A DNA stretch of 64,000 bases, taken from Vicinamibacteria bacterium (lineage in GTDB: Bacteria; Acidobacteriota; Vicinamibacteria; Vicinamibacterales; UBA8438). Positions 33,791 through 42,805 of this stretch are shown in pieces; the first letter of the stretch is position 1, and each line of letters starts with the position of its first letter. The stretch covers positions 1-64,000 of the forward strand of contig JAJEEU010000057.1 of the NCBI GenBank assembly GCA_022820825.1, written 5' to 3'. Both the position numbers and the translations under genes were made by a program. The notes under the pieces are model-generated. The model did no database searches, was not told the origin of the DNA, and was given only the letters and a program-made list of their open reading frames with translations.

Positions 33791-33808
33791 CGGAATCTTC
33801 CGGTCAGC

Positions 33809-34393
33809 CTACCCCGCATTCCCGTCGACGCGTAAGCGGGTCAGCCGCAGCGTCTTGATATGCCATTGCCCGTCGATGCGCTCGTACGTCTCGTGGTAGT
33901 GCCCCCACCCCTGCAAGACCTGACCGCCGCCGTCCGGCAGGCTCAACAGGTCCTCCATTGCCCACACGCCGCGCGCCGTGGTCGGCGAGGTGAGCTCGAT
34001 CTCCGGCGTGTGCCCATGGTGAACGGTCACGAGGGTTTCTATGGAGGGGCGGACGAACGCGACGATCTCGGCCGCGCCCACGACCGGGTTGTCCGGTGTG
34101 CCGGGACCATCTCCCTCGAGCGACACGACCAACTCAGCGTCCGGCGCGAACACGGCCTGCCAACTGTCCCAGTCCTTCCCGTCGATATGGCGGAAGTAGC
34201 GGGCCTTCAGTTGCTTGATCTCTTCAATCGCGTGGTAGCGCTCAAGGTCCGTGATTCCGGCGTCCGGCGACTCGGCCGCGGCTTCGGCGACGGGCCGGGT
34301 ATCGGCCCCGGGACCACACGCCGCCCCGGCCAGGACCGCCGCGCACACCAGGGGCCCGACAATGGCAACGGTGCTCTCGAATCGTTCATGCAT
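33809..34393 (-). CDS. NTF2-like (SnoaL-type) lipoprotein
   Basis: The 194-residue product begins with a lipoprotein signal (LVCAAVLAGAAC, C26) and has an NTF2-like domain: ERYHAIEEIKQLKARYFRHIDGKDWDSWQAVFAPDAELVV in outline, GAAEIVAFVRPSIE, HHGHTPEIELTSPTTARGVWAMED and GHYHETYERIDGQWHI. Related domains act as dehydratases or steroid-isomerase-like enzymes; the HHGHTPEI segment is typical of the SnoaL_4 group. It lies 18 bases upstream of the LVIVD gene on the same strand, suggesting one transcript. The reaction is unknown. Confidence 0.82.
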   Translation of the reverse strand: MHERFESTVAIVGPLVCAAVLAGAACGPGADTRPVAEAAAESPDAGITDLERYHAIEEIKQLKARYFRHIDGKDWDSWQAVFAPDAELVVSLEGDGPGTPDNPVVGAAEIVAFVRPSIETLVTVHHGHTPEIELTSPTTARGVWAMEDLLSLPDGGGQVLQGWGHYHETYERIDGQWHIKTLRLTRLRVDGNAG

Positions 34394-34471
34394 GACACGC
34401 TCCCTTCACAGGCCGTCCCGGCCACTTTCGTCCGTCGAGTGCAGCGGGACCGTTGCCATGGGCCGCCAGGG

Positions 34472-34954
34472 CTACTGCATCGCCGCGATAGCAGCGTTGG
34501 CCGCGTCTTCGTCCTGTTGCCCGGTGGCGCCGCTGCAGCCGATGGCGCCCGCCGACTGCCCATCCTTCATGATGGGAACAGCTCCCTGAATGAACAACAT
34601 CGGGCCTCCTTCGACCACGTCGGCGAGACCGAGCTCGCCGACGCGGGCCAGGTTGCCGGACGGAGCCCTGAACGCCGCCGAGGCCCGCGCCTTGCCGGCC
34701 GCAACGTCGGCCGTGAAGTAGCTCGCGCTGTCCATCCGCGCCAACGCCACGAGCGCGCCCCGCGAGTCGACCACCGCACAGGTGAGGCCGACCCCCATCT
34801 CGTTCGCCGCCTGCTCGGCCGCAGCCAGCGCGCGTTGAGCCTGAGCCAGTGAGGGCCCCATCACCGCCGGGGCCTGTGCGCCGGCGACCCCGGCCATCAG
34901 CATGAAACACAGCGCCACGCTCGGAACGACAACGTTTCGATCGATTCTCCTCAT
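34472..34954 (-). CDS. exported GlcG/HbpS-type haem-degrading-like protein
   Basis: The 160-residue protein has a signal peptide (VALCFMLMAGVAGAQ) followed by the GlcG/HbpS fold: AQRALAAAEQAANEMGVGLTCAVVDSRGALVALARMD, TADVAAGKARASAAFRAPS in part, and GGPMLFIQGAVPIMKDGQSAGAIGCSGATGQQDE. Members bind haem or small ligands or occur beside glycolate and alcohol oxidation genes; the function is often unknown. It lies between the NTF2-like lipoprotein and the carboxylesterase on the same strand, with 60-80-base gaps. A periplasmic ligand-binding role near haem proteins would fit. Confidence 0.85.
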   Translation of the reverse strand: MRRIDRNVVVPSVALCFMLMAGVAGAQAPAVMGPSLAQAQRALAAAEQAANEMGVGLTCAVVDSRGALVALARMDSASYFTADVAAGKARASAAFRAPSGNLARVGELGLADVVEGGPMLFIQGAVPIMKDGQSAGAIGCSGATGQQDEDAANAAIAAMQ

Positions 34955-35014
34955 CGGTTCTCCTCTTCGTTGATACCAGCCCTATGCGAAAGATTACCGC
35001 TACTCGAACCAGCG

Positions 35015-36568
35015 CTAGCGTTCGTTCTTCCAGATGCTCAGCGTTTCGAGCGGAGCGGACCCGTAGGTTTCCAGGCCAAAGACCATCATGGCAGGGTCTT
35101 CGGACGTGTACGGCTGCCACGTGGGGATGCCCTCGTGGTTCGGATCACCGTCTTCGGCGAAGCTCGTCCACGCGGTCGTGAACTGTCCGGCCACGGCATC
35201 GGTGACGGCCGTTTCGCCGTAACCGGTCGCAGCGCCGGGCGAGATAACGTCCGCATCCACGAACCACAGGTAGGCCGGATTGCCGCCGGCCCCGGCCTTC
35301 GCCTCGGCCAACCGCAGATGCGGCAGATGCCAGTAGCGATCTCTGGTAATGCGATGCAGGAGGCTCGACGGAGAGGCGCCCCGCATCGTCTCTTCATAGG
35401 CCTCAACGATGTCGTTCGTCGCGTCTCCGAGATAGGGATTCAGGGTCGCGACCAGTTGCTCCCGCGTCAGCCACCCCCAGGGCTGCGACCGTTGGTCACC
35501 CGTGAACCAGTGCTCCATCCGGGACGTGCCGAGCATCAGATCGACATCAGCCGACGCCCCGTTGGTGATCGCATCGATCGGGAATTGCGGCAGGGTTTCG
35601 CCATCGATAACCGGCAGCAGCAGGTCGTAATGTGTCCAGGGTATGGGACCGGCGGACGGATCCGGGCCGAAGGCTTGCAGCACCTCATCGTGAGCCGCAA
35701 GCAGAGCGTCCATCGGCATGTTTTGCAATGCCTCGATGTCGCCCGGCTCGATGTCGAGCTTCTCGAGAATGGCGGCGCTTCTCTCGCGAGCGGATTGCAG
35801 GGTGTTGCGCTTCCAGAGATCGTGCCCGCCGATCACGATAGCGTGCTGGAACATGCCGTCGAACACCGGCATGGCCATCGCGTGGAGCGTCTTCGCGCCG
35901 CCGCCCGACGCGCCGAGGATCGTGATGTTGTCGGGGTCGCCGCCGAAGTTGGCGATGTTCTCTCGCACCCACTGCAGCGCCATGTGCAGATCAAGCATGC
36001 CGTTGTTGCCCGAACGGGCGTACTTCGGGCCGAACGAGTCGTCGAGCGAGAGATGTCCGAACACGTTCAACCGGTTGTTGGTGCTGACCACTACCGCGTC
36101 GGCAAGCGCCGCGAACGACGAACCGTCGGCCATGTTGCCCGAGCCCGACCGCCAGGCGCCGCCATGGAAGTTGACGAAGACCGGCCGACGACCGGAAAGA
36201 CCGGACGTCCACACGTTCGTGAACAGGCAGTCCTCGCTCACGATACGCGGCGCCGCGGGATCGAAAAACTCGCCATTGCCGGTCTGAGGACACTTGGCGC
36301 CGAACTCGGCTGCGTTCAGGACGCCGTCCCAGGGCTCACGCTCCTGGGGCGGCAGGAACCGGTTTTCGCCGCCCGTGTCGGCCGCGTAGGGAATCCCCCG
36401 AAACGCCAGGACACCCTCATCGTTCACGATTCCCCGAACCTGGCCGCTCGTGGTGTTCGCAACAGGCCCATCGGTCTGCGCCAGGGCCGCGGGAGCGACC
36501 AGCAAAGCCGTTGCGGCGCCAGCCAACGCCGCACGCAGCACGACCACACTTTGCCTTGCGAGACTCAC
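35015..36568 (-). CDS. secreted type-B carboxylesterase
   Basis: The 517-residue enzyme starts at a GTG (36566-36568) with an excellent GGAGGGAGG site. A signal peptide (VVVLRAALAGAATALLV, end near ALAQ) leads to a carboxylesterase/lipase type-B fold. It has GIPYAADTGGENRF, SEDCLFTNVWT (the conserved EDCL motif), oxyanion HGG at 135-137 and the nucleophile S221 in GASGGG. A longer reading back to 36637 is open but lacks such a site. The enzyme should cleave esters outside the cytoplasm. It is transcribed divergently from an SDR gene with a 93-base spacer. The preferred ester is unknown. Confidence 0.9.
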   Translation of the reverse strand: MSLARQSVVVLRAALAGAATALLVAPAALAQTDGPVANTTSGQVRGIVNDEGVLAFRGIPYAADTGGENRFLPPQEREPWDGVLNAAEFGAKCPQTGNGEFFDPAAPRIVSEDCLFTNVWTSGLSGRRPVFVNFHGGAWRSGSGNMADGSSFAALADAVVVSTNNRLNVFGHLSLDDSFGPKYARSGNNGMLDLHMALQWVRENIANFGGDPDNITILGASGGGAKTLHAMAMPVFDGMFQHAIVIGGHDLWKRNTLQSARERSAAILEKLDIEPGDIEALQNMPMDALLAAHDEVLQAFGPDPSAGPIPWTHYDLLLPVIDGETLPQFPIDAITNGASADVDLMLGTSRMEHWFTGDQRSQPWGWLTREQLVATLNPYLGDATNDIVEAYEETMRGASPSSLLHRITRDRYWHLPHLRLAEAKAGAGGNPAYLWFVDADVISPGAATGYGETAVTDAVAGQFTTAWTSFAEDGDPNHEGIPTWQPYTSEDPAMMVFGLETYGSAPLETLSIWKNER

Positions 36569-36661
36569 GTGATCCTCCCTCCAGAACGCGACGGCCGCCG
36601 GGAACATCGACAGCGATGACATGGATGATACCCTCATGGCCGAACTGGAGAATCAGTAGAA

Positions 36662-37627
36662 GTGGCTTCGATCGGCAAGCAAGTGGGCCTGGTGCTCAGT
36701 ACCTTCATTCCGCAACGAAGGACGCCGGACCCTCGCCACGCAATACCGGCGTCGGACAAGGACCTCTCCGGGAAGACTGTCGTCTTCACCGGGGGAACGG
36801 ACGGGATGGGCCGCGTCGCCGTCGAGATGCTCTCCAACATGGGCGCCCGCGTCGTCCTGCTTGGACGCAACGAGGCCAAGGGCATGGCGGTCGCACGGGA
36901 AATCGCCGCGGCGGAGGGACGAGGGAGCGTGGAATTCCAGAGCTGCGACCTCGCGTCGATGGCGAGCGTTCGCGCCTGCGCGGAGCGTGTGCTGACCGAC
37001 CACAGCCGGATCGACGTTCTCGTCAACTGCGCCGGCGCGAATGTCGCCGAGCGAATCGTGACCGAGGAGGGCTTCGAGACCGTCTGGGCGATCAACTACC
37101 TGGGACCGTTTCTCCTCACCACCCTTCTGCTGGAACGACTGAAGAGCTCTGCACCGGCTCGCATCGTCAATCTGTCGTCCGACACGGAGTCCCTGGGCCA
37201 CATCGATTTCGACGATCTGCAGATGGAGCACGATTTCAGCACGTTGAAGGCCTATCCGCAAGCGAAGCTCGCTCTGAACGCATTCACGATCGACCTGGCC
37301 CGGAGACTCGAGGGCACCGGCGTCACGGTGAACTGCCTGAACCCCGGCTTCATCAGCTCGAATCTCCTGCGAGACATGAAGGGGGTTCAGGGACTTTTTC
37401 GCTACGTCATGCGGGTGTTCGCATCTCCGCCCGAAGTGGGTGCGGACCGCATCGTGAGACTGGCCGTATCGTCCGAGTACCAGGGCGTCACCGGAACCTA
37501 TGTGAGCGAGGACGCCATTGCGGTTCCAAACCCGGAAGCGCTGGACCCCGCGGTGCGGGAGAAGCTCATGCAGGTCAGCGAATCCGCCGTGTCACGGTTC
37601 TCACTGGCGAGTCGATCCGCCATGTGA
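36662..37627 (+). CDS. short-chain dehydrogenase/reductase, retinol-dehydrogenase-like
   Basis: The 321-residue protein lacks a signal peptide, so it is probably cytoplasmic. The NAD(P)-binding motif is TGGTDGMG (43-50); NCAGAN (122-127) and the catalytic Y198-x-x-x-K202 with S172/S173 are present. The 35 residues before the Rossmann fold and the tail resemble the RDH/WWOX-like group of SDRs. It starts at a GTG with only a weak ribosome site, after a tiny ATG reading frame that ends 2 bases earlier. It oxidises or reduces an alcohol/ketone that cannot be named. It is divergent from the carboxylesterase. Confidence 0.88.
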   Translation: MASIGKQVGLVLSTFIPQRRTPDPRHAIPASDKDLSGKTVVFTGGTDGMGRVAVEMLSNMGARVVLLGRNEAKGMAVAREIAAAEGRGSVEFQSCDLASMASVRACAERVLTDHSRIDVLVNCAGANVAERIVTEEGFETVWAINYLGPFLLTTLLLERLKSSAPARIVNLSSDTESLGHIDFDDLQMEHDFSTLKAYPQAKLALNAFTIDLARRLEGTGVTVNCLNPGFISSNLLRDMKGVQGLFRYVMRVFASPPEVGADRIVRLAVSSEYQGVTGTYVSEDAIAVPNPEALDPAVREKLMQVSESAVSRFSLASRSAM

Positions 37628-37691
37628 ACGTCTCAGCGAGCGTCCTGAGCGCACCTTCTTGCGCGGCAAGACCGGCCGGCGCGGCGGATTG

Positions 37692-38642
37692 CTACCGGCC
37701 CTCAAGCTCGGCCATGGCGACGGCGAGCCTGCGGCCGATCTCGACCAGGCCTGCGGTGTCGTAGTGAATCGCGTCAGATCTGTATGACAGGCCCTCGGAC
37801 GCCACGAGCGCCGCGTTCCCGTCTTCCTCGACGAATGCTCGTTGACCGGCGACGATAATCGGCCCGTTCTTCCAGACTCCCCCGTCGGGCCCGGGTTCGT
37901 AGCCGTAGTCCTCGGCAAACAGTCGCGCGACGACCTCGGGCATGCGTGAATCGCCCACCACGCTGACCACCACCGGCAGGTCGTCTACGCGTAGCGCCGC
38001 CCGCGCCAGATTCATGAACTGTGTCAGATTGGCTCCGTAACGCCGCGCTGCAGCTTCGCTGCCGATGCCGGACTCGGTTCCGCCATGCACCCACACGATA
38101 CCGGCGGGCACGAGGGTATCGTCCACGCCGTCGCCATCAATGTCCCGCACCGCCGTCGCGTGGCGGACAGCGGCCAGGAAGTGGTCGTAGATGTTGATGC
38201 CTTGACCGGGGCCCTCGCCCTCGTTGTAATCGTGAGCCCACGACCCGAATTGAAATGCCGCTTCCACGTCCAGCGCCGAGCCGCCGCGCGCGACCTTGAG
38301 CAGCGCGATGTTTTCATTCGGATGTCGCTTGAGGATCTCCCGGCCGAAGCCGATCTCGGGCCCGAAGCTCCCACCCCGGCCCGGGTCGAGGACTTCCCAC
38401 CGGCCGCGCCCGTTGACGGGCGCCACGCCGTCGGGGCCGGTCGCGCCTTCGTAAATCATGACGCCCGCCACCGGCTGCCGTGTCTCTTCAGGCAGCTCAT
38501 CAACCTGGCCGCCGCCAACCATGTTCGACTGCCCGCCGAGATAGTAGAGCCGGTAGACGTTCGCCTCAACGGCCGCTGCCGACACCAATTGGGCCAGCGC
38601 AAGCACCCCGATGCCGAGCCAGCGAGTATTTCGACTTGCCAT
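37692..38642 (-). CDS. secreted SASA-type carbohydrate acetylesterase
   Basis: The 316-residue product has a signal peptide (GIGVLALAQLVSAAAV) and the SGNH-like SASA pattern. GGQSNM near the start carries the nucleophilic Ser. The middle blocks are LLKVARGGSALD and VWVHGGTES, and the catalytic Asp-His pair is SDAIHYDTAG near the C-terminus. The family (sialate O-acetylesterase and acetyl-xylan esterase-like) removes acetyl groups from sugars. The start at 38640-38642 follows GGAGGAC. It converges with the SDR gene and lies 40 bases downstream of the second FEGW gene, possibly in its transcript. Confidence 0.85.
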   Translation of the reverse strand: MASRNTRWLGIGVLALAQLVSAAAVEANVYRLYYLGGQSNMVGGGQVDELPEETRQPVAGVMIYEGATGPDGVAPVNGRGRWEVLDPGRGGSFGPEIGFGREILKRHPNENIALLKVARGGSALDVEAAFQFGSWAHDYNEGEGPGQGINIYDHFLAAVRHATAVRDIDGDGVDDTLVPAGIVWVHGGTESGIGSEAAARRYGANLTQFMNLARAALRVDDLPVVVSVVGDSRMPEVVARLFAEDYGYEPGPDGGVWKNGPIIVAGQRAFVEEDGNAALVASEGLSYRSDAIHYDTAGLVEIGRRLAVAMAELEGR

Positions 38643-38682
38643 GACTTGTCCTCCGTCCCTGCCCTCGCCAGCGGTCAACCCA

Positions 38683-39552
38683 TCACCGCGCGCTGCCGGT
38701 CACGGTGACCGGGACGTAGCCGTTGGTCCAGCAGCAGTGGAACTCGAAGTCCTCGACGGGGTCGTCGATGCCCTGCACTCGGAGGATGTAGTCGCCGGGC
38801 CGCTCGAACGTCGCCGTGACCGTGGCCCGGGCCTGGGCCGGATCGACCCACAGCTCCGGCGCGCTGATGGCAACCGCGCCCGGTCCCTGGTGCTTCGTCC
38901 AGCCCAGCCAGCTCCGCGCGCCCCCGTGCTCGGCCCACACCGTCAGCTCGAGCGGCTGCCCCACCGCGACCGTCCGCCGGGCTGCGGTGTGTCCGGATCG
39001 GCCCCGGAAGCGCGTCCCGTTGTCTTCGAAACGCAGGGTCGGCGCCGACTCGCCCCGGCCGTCGGAATCGGGCTCGTCCAGCACGTAGTCGGGATGCAGG
39101 TGGCCGGGCGTGGACGCCCGCGCCGAGCCGCGCTCGATCGTCCACACGACCTGCTGCCGCCGGCCGAACCCGCGCGGCACCGTCACGGTGAAGACGCAGT
39201 AGTAGCGCCGATACGGCGTCTCCGGCACCGGATCGAAACGAGTCGGCTGCCCGCCGTCGAACTCCGCCGGCTCGATGACGTTGGCGGGACCGAGCGGGAT
39301 GTCGACCGCTTCCTCGGTGTTGAGGCTGTAGTAGCCGAAGCAGATGTCGGACGAGCCGTCCGCGTTCCGATACCAGCCGTCGAAAATCGGCACGATGCCC
39401 TGCCCGCGCGGACGCAGCGTCTGCTCGTCGAACGGGCGGTTCTCGAGGGGGATTGCCTGCCCGGCCGCGGTTCCCGCGCTCCCGGTGAGCAGTCCGAGAA
39501 TCCCCAGGCCGATCAGGCGCCGCCAGCCGCGTAAATCGAGCTCCCCATTCAT
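38683..39552 (-). CDS. secreted FEGW-family protein, partner of monooxygenase copy 2
   Basis: The 289-residue protein is a divergent FEGW member. After a signal peptide (LIGLGILGLLTGSAGTAAG) it has RGQGIVPIFDGWYRNADGSS, FGYYSLNTEEAVDIPLGPAN, DGGQPTRFDPVPETPYRRYY and GFGRRQQVVWTIERGS. It ends with the Ig-like FERPGDYILRVQG. FDGW replaces FEGW. It carries a CC pair near the end (EFHCCWTNGY). Its ATG overlaps the stop of the monooxygenase gene (ATGA), the tightest of the four pairs, arguing for coupled synthesis. The function is unknown. Confidence 0.8.
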   Translation of the reverse strand: MNGELDLRGWRRLIGLGILGLLTGSAGTAAGQAIPLENRPFDEQTLRPRGQGIVPIFDGWYRNADGSSDICFGYYSLNTEEAVDIPLGPANVIEPAEFDGGQPTRFDPVPETPYRRYYCVFTVTVPRGFGRRQQVVWTIERGSARASTPGHLHPDYVLDEPDSDGRGESAPTLRFEDNGTRFRGRSGHTAARRTVAVGQPLELTVWAEHGGARSWLGWTKHQGPGAVAISAPELWVDPAQARATVTATFERPGDYILRVQGIDDPVEDFEFHCCWTNGYVPVTVTGSAR

Positions 39553-40865
39553 CGCTCGGCCAGCAGCATCTGGTACTGCTCTTCCACGAGATACGAGATG
39601 CCGACCCACATGTGCGACATCTCGTCCACCCCGCGCCGCCCGAAGACGACCCACTGGTTCGGGTCGGGGTTGATCTCGTTGGCCGCCGTATTGTCGAAGA
39701 CCGACGTGAAGAGCAGCGTCGTCCCCTGCGGCAGGAGCGGCTGCGCCCCTTCCTCGATGAGATAGGTGATCTGCCAGTTGTGGCGGTAGTTGTCGATCTT
39801 GCCGAGCATCTCGCGCCGGCCGTCCGGGTAGAGCGCCTCGATCGACATCTCCTTGCCGCGGGTGTGCATGTGCGGCCGGAAGCTCTGGATCAGCGCGGGG
39901 CGGTCGAGCGTGTGGATCCCCTGGATCACCTTGTAGCTGTTGGGCGGGATGAGGATGTCGCCGCCGCGGGGCATGCCGCCCATGCGGTCCACGCGGAAGA
40001 GCACCTCGCCGGCCGTCTCGATGCGCGGCGTCACGCCCTCGGGATGGAACCAGAGGCCGACTTCGACAACGTCGTCAGGGACCGCCTCCGTCGTGGCGAA
40101 CGGCGCATAGTGCAGGTTCCAGCGCACGACGGCCTCGCCCGCCGGGAGCAGCATGCCGACGTCCTGCGGAAAGATCTCGTAGCTCTTGCCCACCCCGTAG
40201 TGCGCGATGGGCAACTCTCGCCCGTCGCCGCCAGTCGTCCGGTAGTACGCGTGGCCATGGTGGACCACCTTCATGCCGCCGGGGTACGACGGCTTGAACT
40301 CGTAGGCCTGGATCCAGCGCGGCTCGTCGATCCCGTCGACCCGGACCGACGGCCCCCACCACTGGTCCTGGCCGTTGGCCTGGACGTCGTAGGGCGTGGA
40401 GCGGACGATCAGGTCGGGCGGACGCTGCAACTCGGCCTCGAGCTGCCATGCGCCTCCCTTGCGAAAGACCGGCGGCGGCGGCGGATCGCCCGGACCGCGG
40501 GGCGCCCCGGCATCCACCCAGCGCGCGATCGTCGCGATCTGCTCGTCGCTGAGCGAGACGTCGTTCTTGTAGGCCTGCACGCCGACGTTCCTGTCGACGT
40601 GCCACGGCGGCATGAGGCGCTCCTGCACGCGCCGCTTGATCACGCCGGCGTAGCGCTTCGCCGTGTCGTAGTCGAGCAGCGACATCGGGGCGAAGGAGCC
40701 GGGCCGGTGGCACTCGACGCAGTGCTTCCACAGGATGGGCGCCACGTCCCCGGTGAACGTGACGTCCTCCCCCGCCGCCGGCGCCGCGGCGAGCATGCCG
40801 CCGGCAAGCAGCAGCCCCGCGAGCCGCACACGCCGCCCGGTACGATCAACCGTCCGTCGCGTCAT
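39549..40865 (-). CDS. secreted cytochrome c / PHM-DBM-like copper monooxygenase fusion (copy 2)
   Basis: This 438-residue copy is the most divergent and the shortest complete one. It has a signal peptide (LAGLLLAGGMLAAAPAAG), haem motif C49-x-x-C52-H53 (CVECHRPGSFAPMSLL) and MPPWH. The copper-ligand candidates are H202-H203 and H252 (NLHY, as in PHM) for one site and H332-x-H334 with M416 (VDEMSHM) for the other. YRHNW keeps another His shared by all copies. It lacks the CxxC tail found in copies 3, 5 and 6. It overlaps its FEGW partner by ATGA. Hydroxylation of an unknown small substrate is predicted. Confidence 0.84.
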   Translation of the reverse strand: MTRRTVDRTGRRVRLAGLLLAGGMLAAAPAAGEDVTFTGDVAPILWKHCVECHRPGSFAPMSLLDYDTAKRYAGVIKRRVQERLMPPWHVDRNVGVQAYKNDVSLSDEQIATIARWVDAGAPRGPGDPPPPPVFRKGGAWQLEAELQRPPDLIVRSTPYDVQANGQDQWWGPSVRVDGIDEPRWIQAYEFKPSYPGGMKVVHHGHAYYRTTGGDGRELPIAHYGVGKSYEIFPQDVGMLLPAGEAVVRWNLHYAPFATTEAVPDDVVEVGLWFHPEGVTPRIETAGEVLFRVDRMGGMPRGGDILIPPNSYKVIQGIHTLDRPALIQSFRPHMHTRGKEMSIEALYPDGRREMLGKIDNYRHNWQITYLIEEGAQPLLPQGTTLLFTSVFDNTAANEINPDPNQWVVFGRRGVDEMSHMWVGISYLVEEQYQMLLAER

Positions 40866-40961
40866 GATCCCCTCCCAGGGAGCCGCGATTCACAGTGTCC
40901 CCGCTTCCGGCGCCGAACGCAAGCCCGGACGCTCGAGGCCGCGGGCAGGCGCCCGGACCCG

Positions 40962-42101
40962 TCAACGCATCTTCGCGAAGCAGGCGCGCAACTCGTTGAC
41001 GAACGTGTCCGGCTGCTCGAACGCCGCGAAGTGTCCGCCCGTGTCCAGGACGTTGTAGTAGCGCAGGTCCTTGAAGCGCAGCTCCACCCAGCGCCGCGAG
41101 GCCCTGAAGATCTCCTTCGGGAAGATGCTGGCGCCGGACGGCACGGTGACCGGGTCCAGCGGGACGCCGCGGAAGCTCTCCCAGTACAGCCGCGCCGACG
41201 AGGCTCCCGAGCCGGTCAGCCAGTAGAACATGACGTTGTCGAGCAGCTCGTCGCGCGTGAGGACGTTCTCCGGGTGGCCGTCGCAGTCCGTCCACTGGTA
41301 GAACTTCTCCACGATCCAGGCGGCCTGGCCGGCCGGCGAGTCGACCAGGCCATAACCCAGGGTCTGCGGGCGCGTGCTCTGCTGCTTGGAATAACCGGAG
41401 TCCCAATCCTGGTAGTACTTCTGCCCCGCCAGCGCATCGCGCTCCTGTTCGGTCGGCTCCGCCAGCATCTCCGGCGGCGGGAAGACGACCGGCATGTTGG
41501 TGTGCAGGCCGGCGCAGTGCGCCGTGTCCTGGATGCCGATGGACGTGGTGATCATCGAACCCCAGTCGCCGCCCTGCGCGAAGTAGCGCTCGTAGACGAG
41601 CCGCGCCATCAGCTTGCTCCACGCGCCGGCGATGCGCCCGACGCCCCAGCCATGCTGCGCGGGCTTGTCGGAAAACCCGTAACCGGGGATGGCGGGAATC
41701 ACCAGGTGGAAGGCGTCGGCGTCGGATCCGCCGTGGCTGGCGGGGTCGCTCAGCGGCCCGATGATCTTGAGGAACTCGACGATCGAGCCCGGCCAGCCGT
41801 GGGTAACCACGAGCGGCGCGGCGCCCTCGACCGGCGAGCGCACGTGCAGGAAGTGGACGTCGATGCCGTCGATCTCCGTCTTGAACTGCGGAATGGCGTT
41901 CAGCCGCGCCTCCGTGGCGCGCCAGTCGTAGCCGTCGCGCCAGTATTCGCACAGCTCGCGGACGTAGGCGAGCGGTATGCCCTGGCTCCAGTCGTCGACC
42001 GTCTCGGCTTCCGGCCAGCGTGTGCGCGCCAGCCGCTCGCGCAGGTCGTCGAGGTCGGCCTGATCGATGTCGATGCGGAACGGTCGAATCTCGTTGCTCA
42101 T
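40962..42101 (-). CDS. epoxide hydrolase (EHN-domain alpha/beta hydrolase)
   Basis: The 379-residue enzyme has no signal peptide. The N-terminal EHN domain (IRPFRIDIDQADLDDLRERLARTRWP in outline, residues 5-30) and the alpha/beta-hydrolase core match microsomal-type epoxide hydrolases. HGWPGS (101-106) is the oxyanion region, D179 in GGDWGS is the nucleophile and H357 in GGHFAAFE is the base. It opens epoxides to diols. The start at 42099-42101 was chosen over the longer frame because it begins at the EHN domain with GGGAGC upstream. A TTCTG-T-CAGAA palindrome (42123-42133) lies in the 83-base divergent spacer to the HupE pair. It could process epoxides from nearby oxygenases; this is inference. 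Confidence 0.92.
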   Translation of the reverse strand: MSNEIRPFRIDIDQADLDDLRERLARTRWPEAETVDDWSQGIPLAYVRELCEYWRDGYDWRATEARLNAIPQFKTEIDGIDVHFLHVRSPVEGAAPLVVTHGWPGSIVEFLKIIGPLSDPASHGGSDADAFHLVIPAIPGYGFSDKPAQHGWGVGRIAGAWSKLMARLVYERYFAQGGDWGSMITTSIGIQDTAHCAGLHTNMPVVFPPPEMLAEPTEQERDALAGQKYYQDWDSGYSKQQSTRPQTLGYGLVDSPAGQAAWIVEKFYQWTDCDGHPENVLTRDELLDNVMFYWLTGSGASSARLYWESFRGVPLDPVTVPSGASIFPKEIFRASRRWVELRFKDLRYYNVLDTGGHFAAFEQPDTFVNELRACFAKMR

Positions 42102-42184
42102 GTTGCTCCCTTTCGGCGCGTATTCTGTCAGAAACCTGCGCCTGCCGGCTGGAATCGGTCGCAATGCGCGGTAGGATCGGAAGC

Positions 42185-42805
42185 ATGACGCAGGCAACAG
42201 ATCGACCCACAGGCGGGCTCACCGCCGCGCCCCTGGCGGCGCTGCTCGTGCTGCTACTCTCTTCGCCCGTACTGGCGCACACCGGCCAGGGCGTCGCCTC
42301 CGGGCTGCTGAGCGGGTTCCTGCACCCGCTGACCGGCATCGACCACCTGCTGGCCATGGTGGCGGTGGGCATCTGGGGCACGCAGCTCGGCCGGCCCGCG
42401 ATCTGGCTGCTGCCGCTGACGTTTCCCCTCGTGATGTCCATCGGCGGCGTGCTGGGCGTGCGGGGCGCCCCGCTGCCGGCCGTGGAGTTCGCCATAGCCG
42501 GCTCGGCCGCCGCGCTGGGGTTGATGATCGTGCTGGCCGCCCGCCCGCCGATCGCCGTCGCCGCCGTGCTGGTCGGCGGGTTCGCCATCTTCCACGGCCA
42601 CGCGCACGGCACCGAACTGCCCGGCGCTGCCGACCCGCTGGCGTACGGGGCCGGCTTCGTGCTGGTGACCGGCCTGCTCCACGCCGCGGGCATCGCCATC
42701 GGACTGGTCGACCGCTGGCCGGCCGGGGCGCTCGCCCTGCGCGGCGCGGGGGCGGTGATTGGAGCCGTGGGCGTCTACCTGCTGGTGAACCTGGCCGGCG
42801 CGTGA
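42185..42805 (+). CDS. HupE/UreJ-family membrane protein (first of pair)
   Basis: The 206-residue protein has a signal-like N-terminus ending VLAHTGQG, then about six transmembrane helices with the family motif FLHPLTGIDHLLAMVAVGIWG and a His-rich GGFAIFHGHAHGTELP. HupE/UreJ proteins are nickel/cobalt permeases or accessory proteins for hydrogenase or urease; metal-binding His residues are conserved here. No hydrogenase or urease gene is in the window, so the metal and purpose are open. The ATG has an AGGATCGGAAG stretch upstream. Its stop overlaps the next HupE-like gene by one base (TGATG). Confidence 0.9.
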   Translation: MTQATDRPTGGLTAAPLAALLVLLLSSPVLAHTGQGVASGLLSGFLHPLTGIDHLLAMVAVGIWGTQLGRPAIWLLPLTFPLVMSIGGVLGVRGAPLPAVEFAIAGSAAALGLMIVLAARPPIAVAAVLVGGFAIFHGHAHGTELPGAADPLAYGAGFVLVTGLLHAAGIAIGLVDRWPAGALALRGAGAVIGAVGVYLLVNLAGA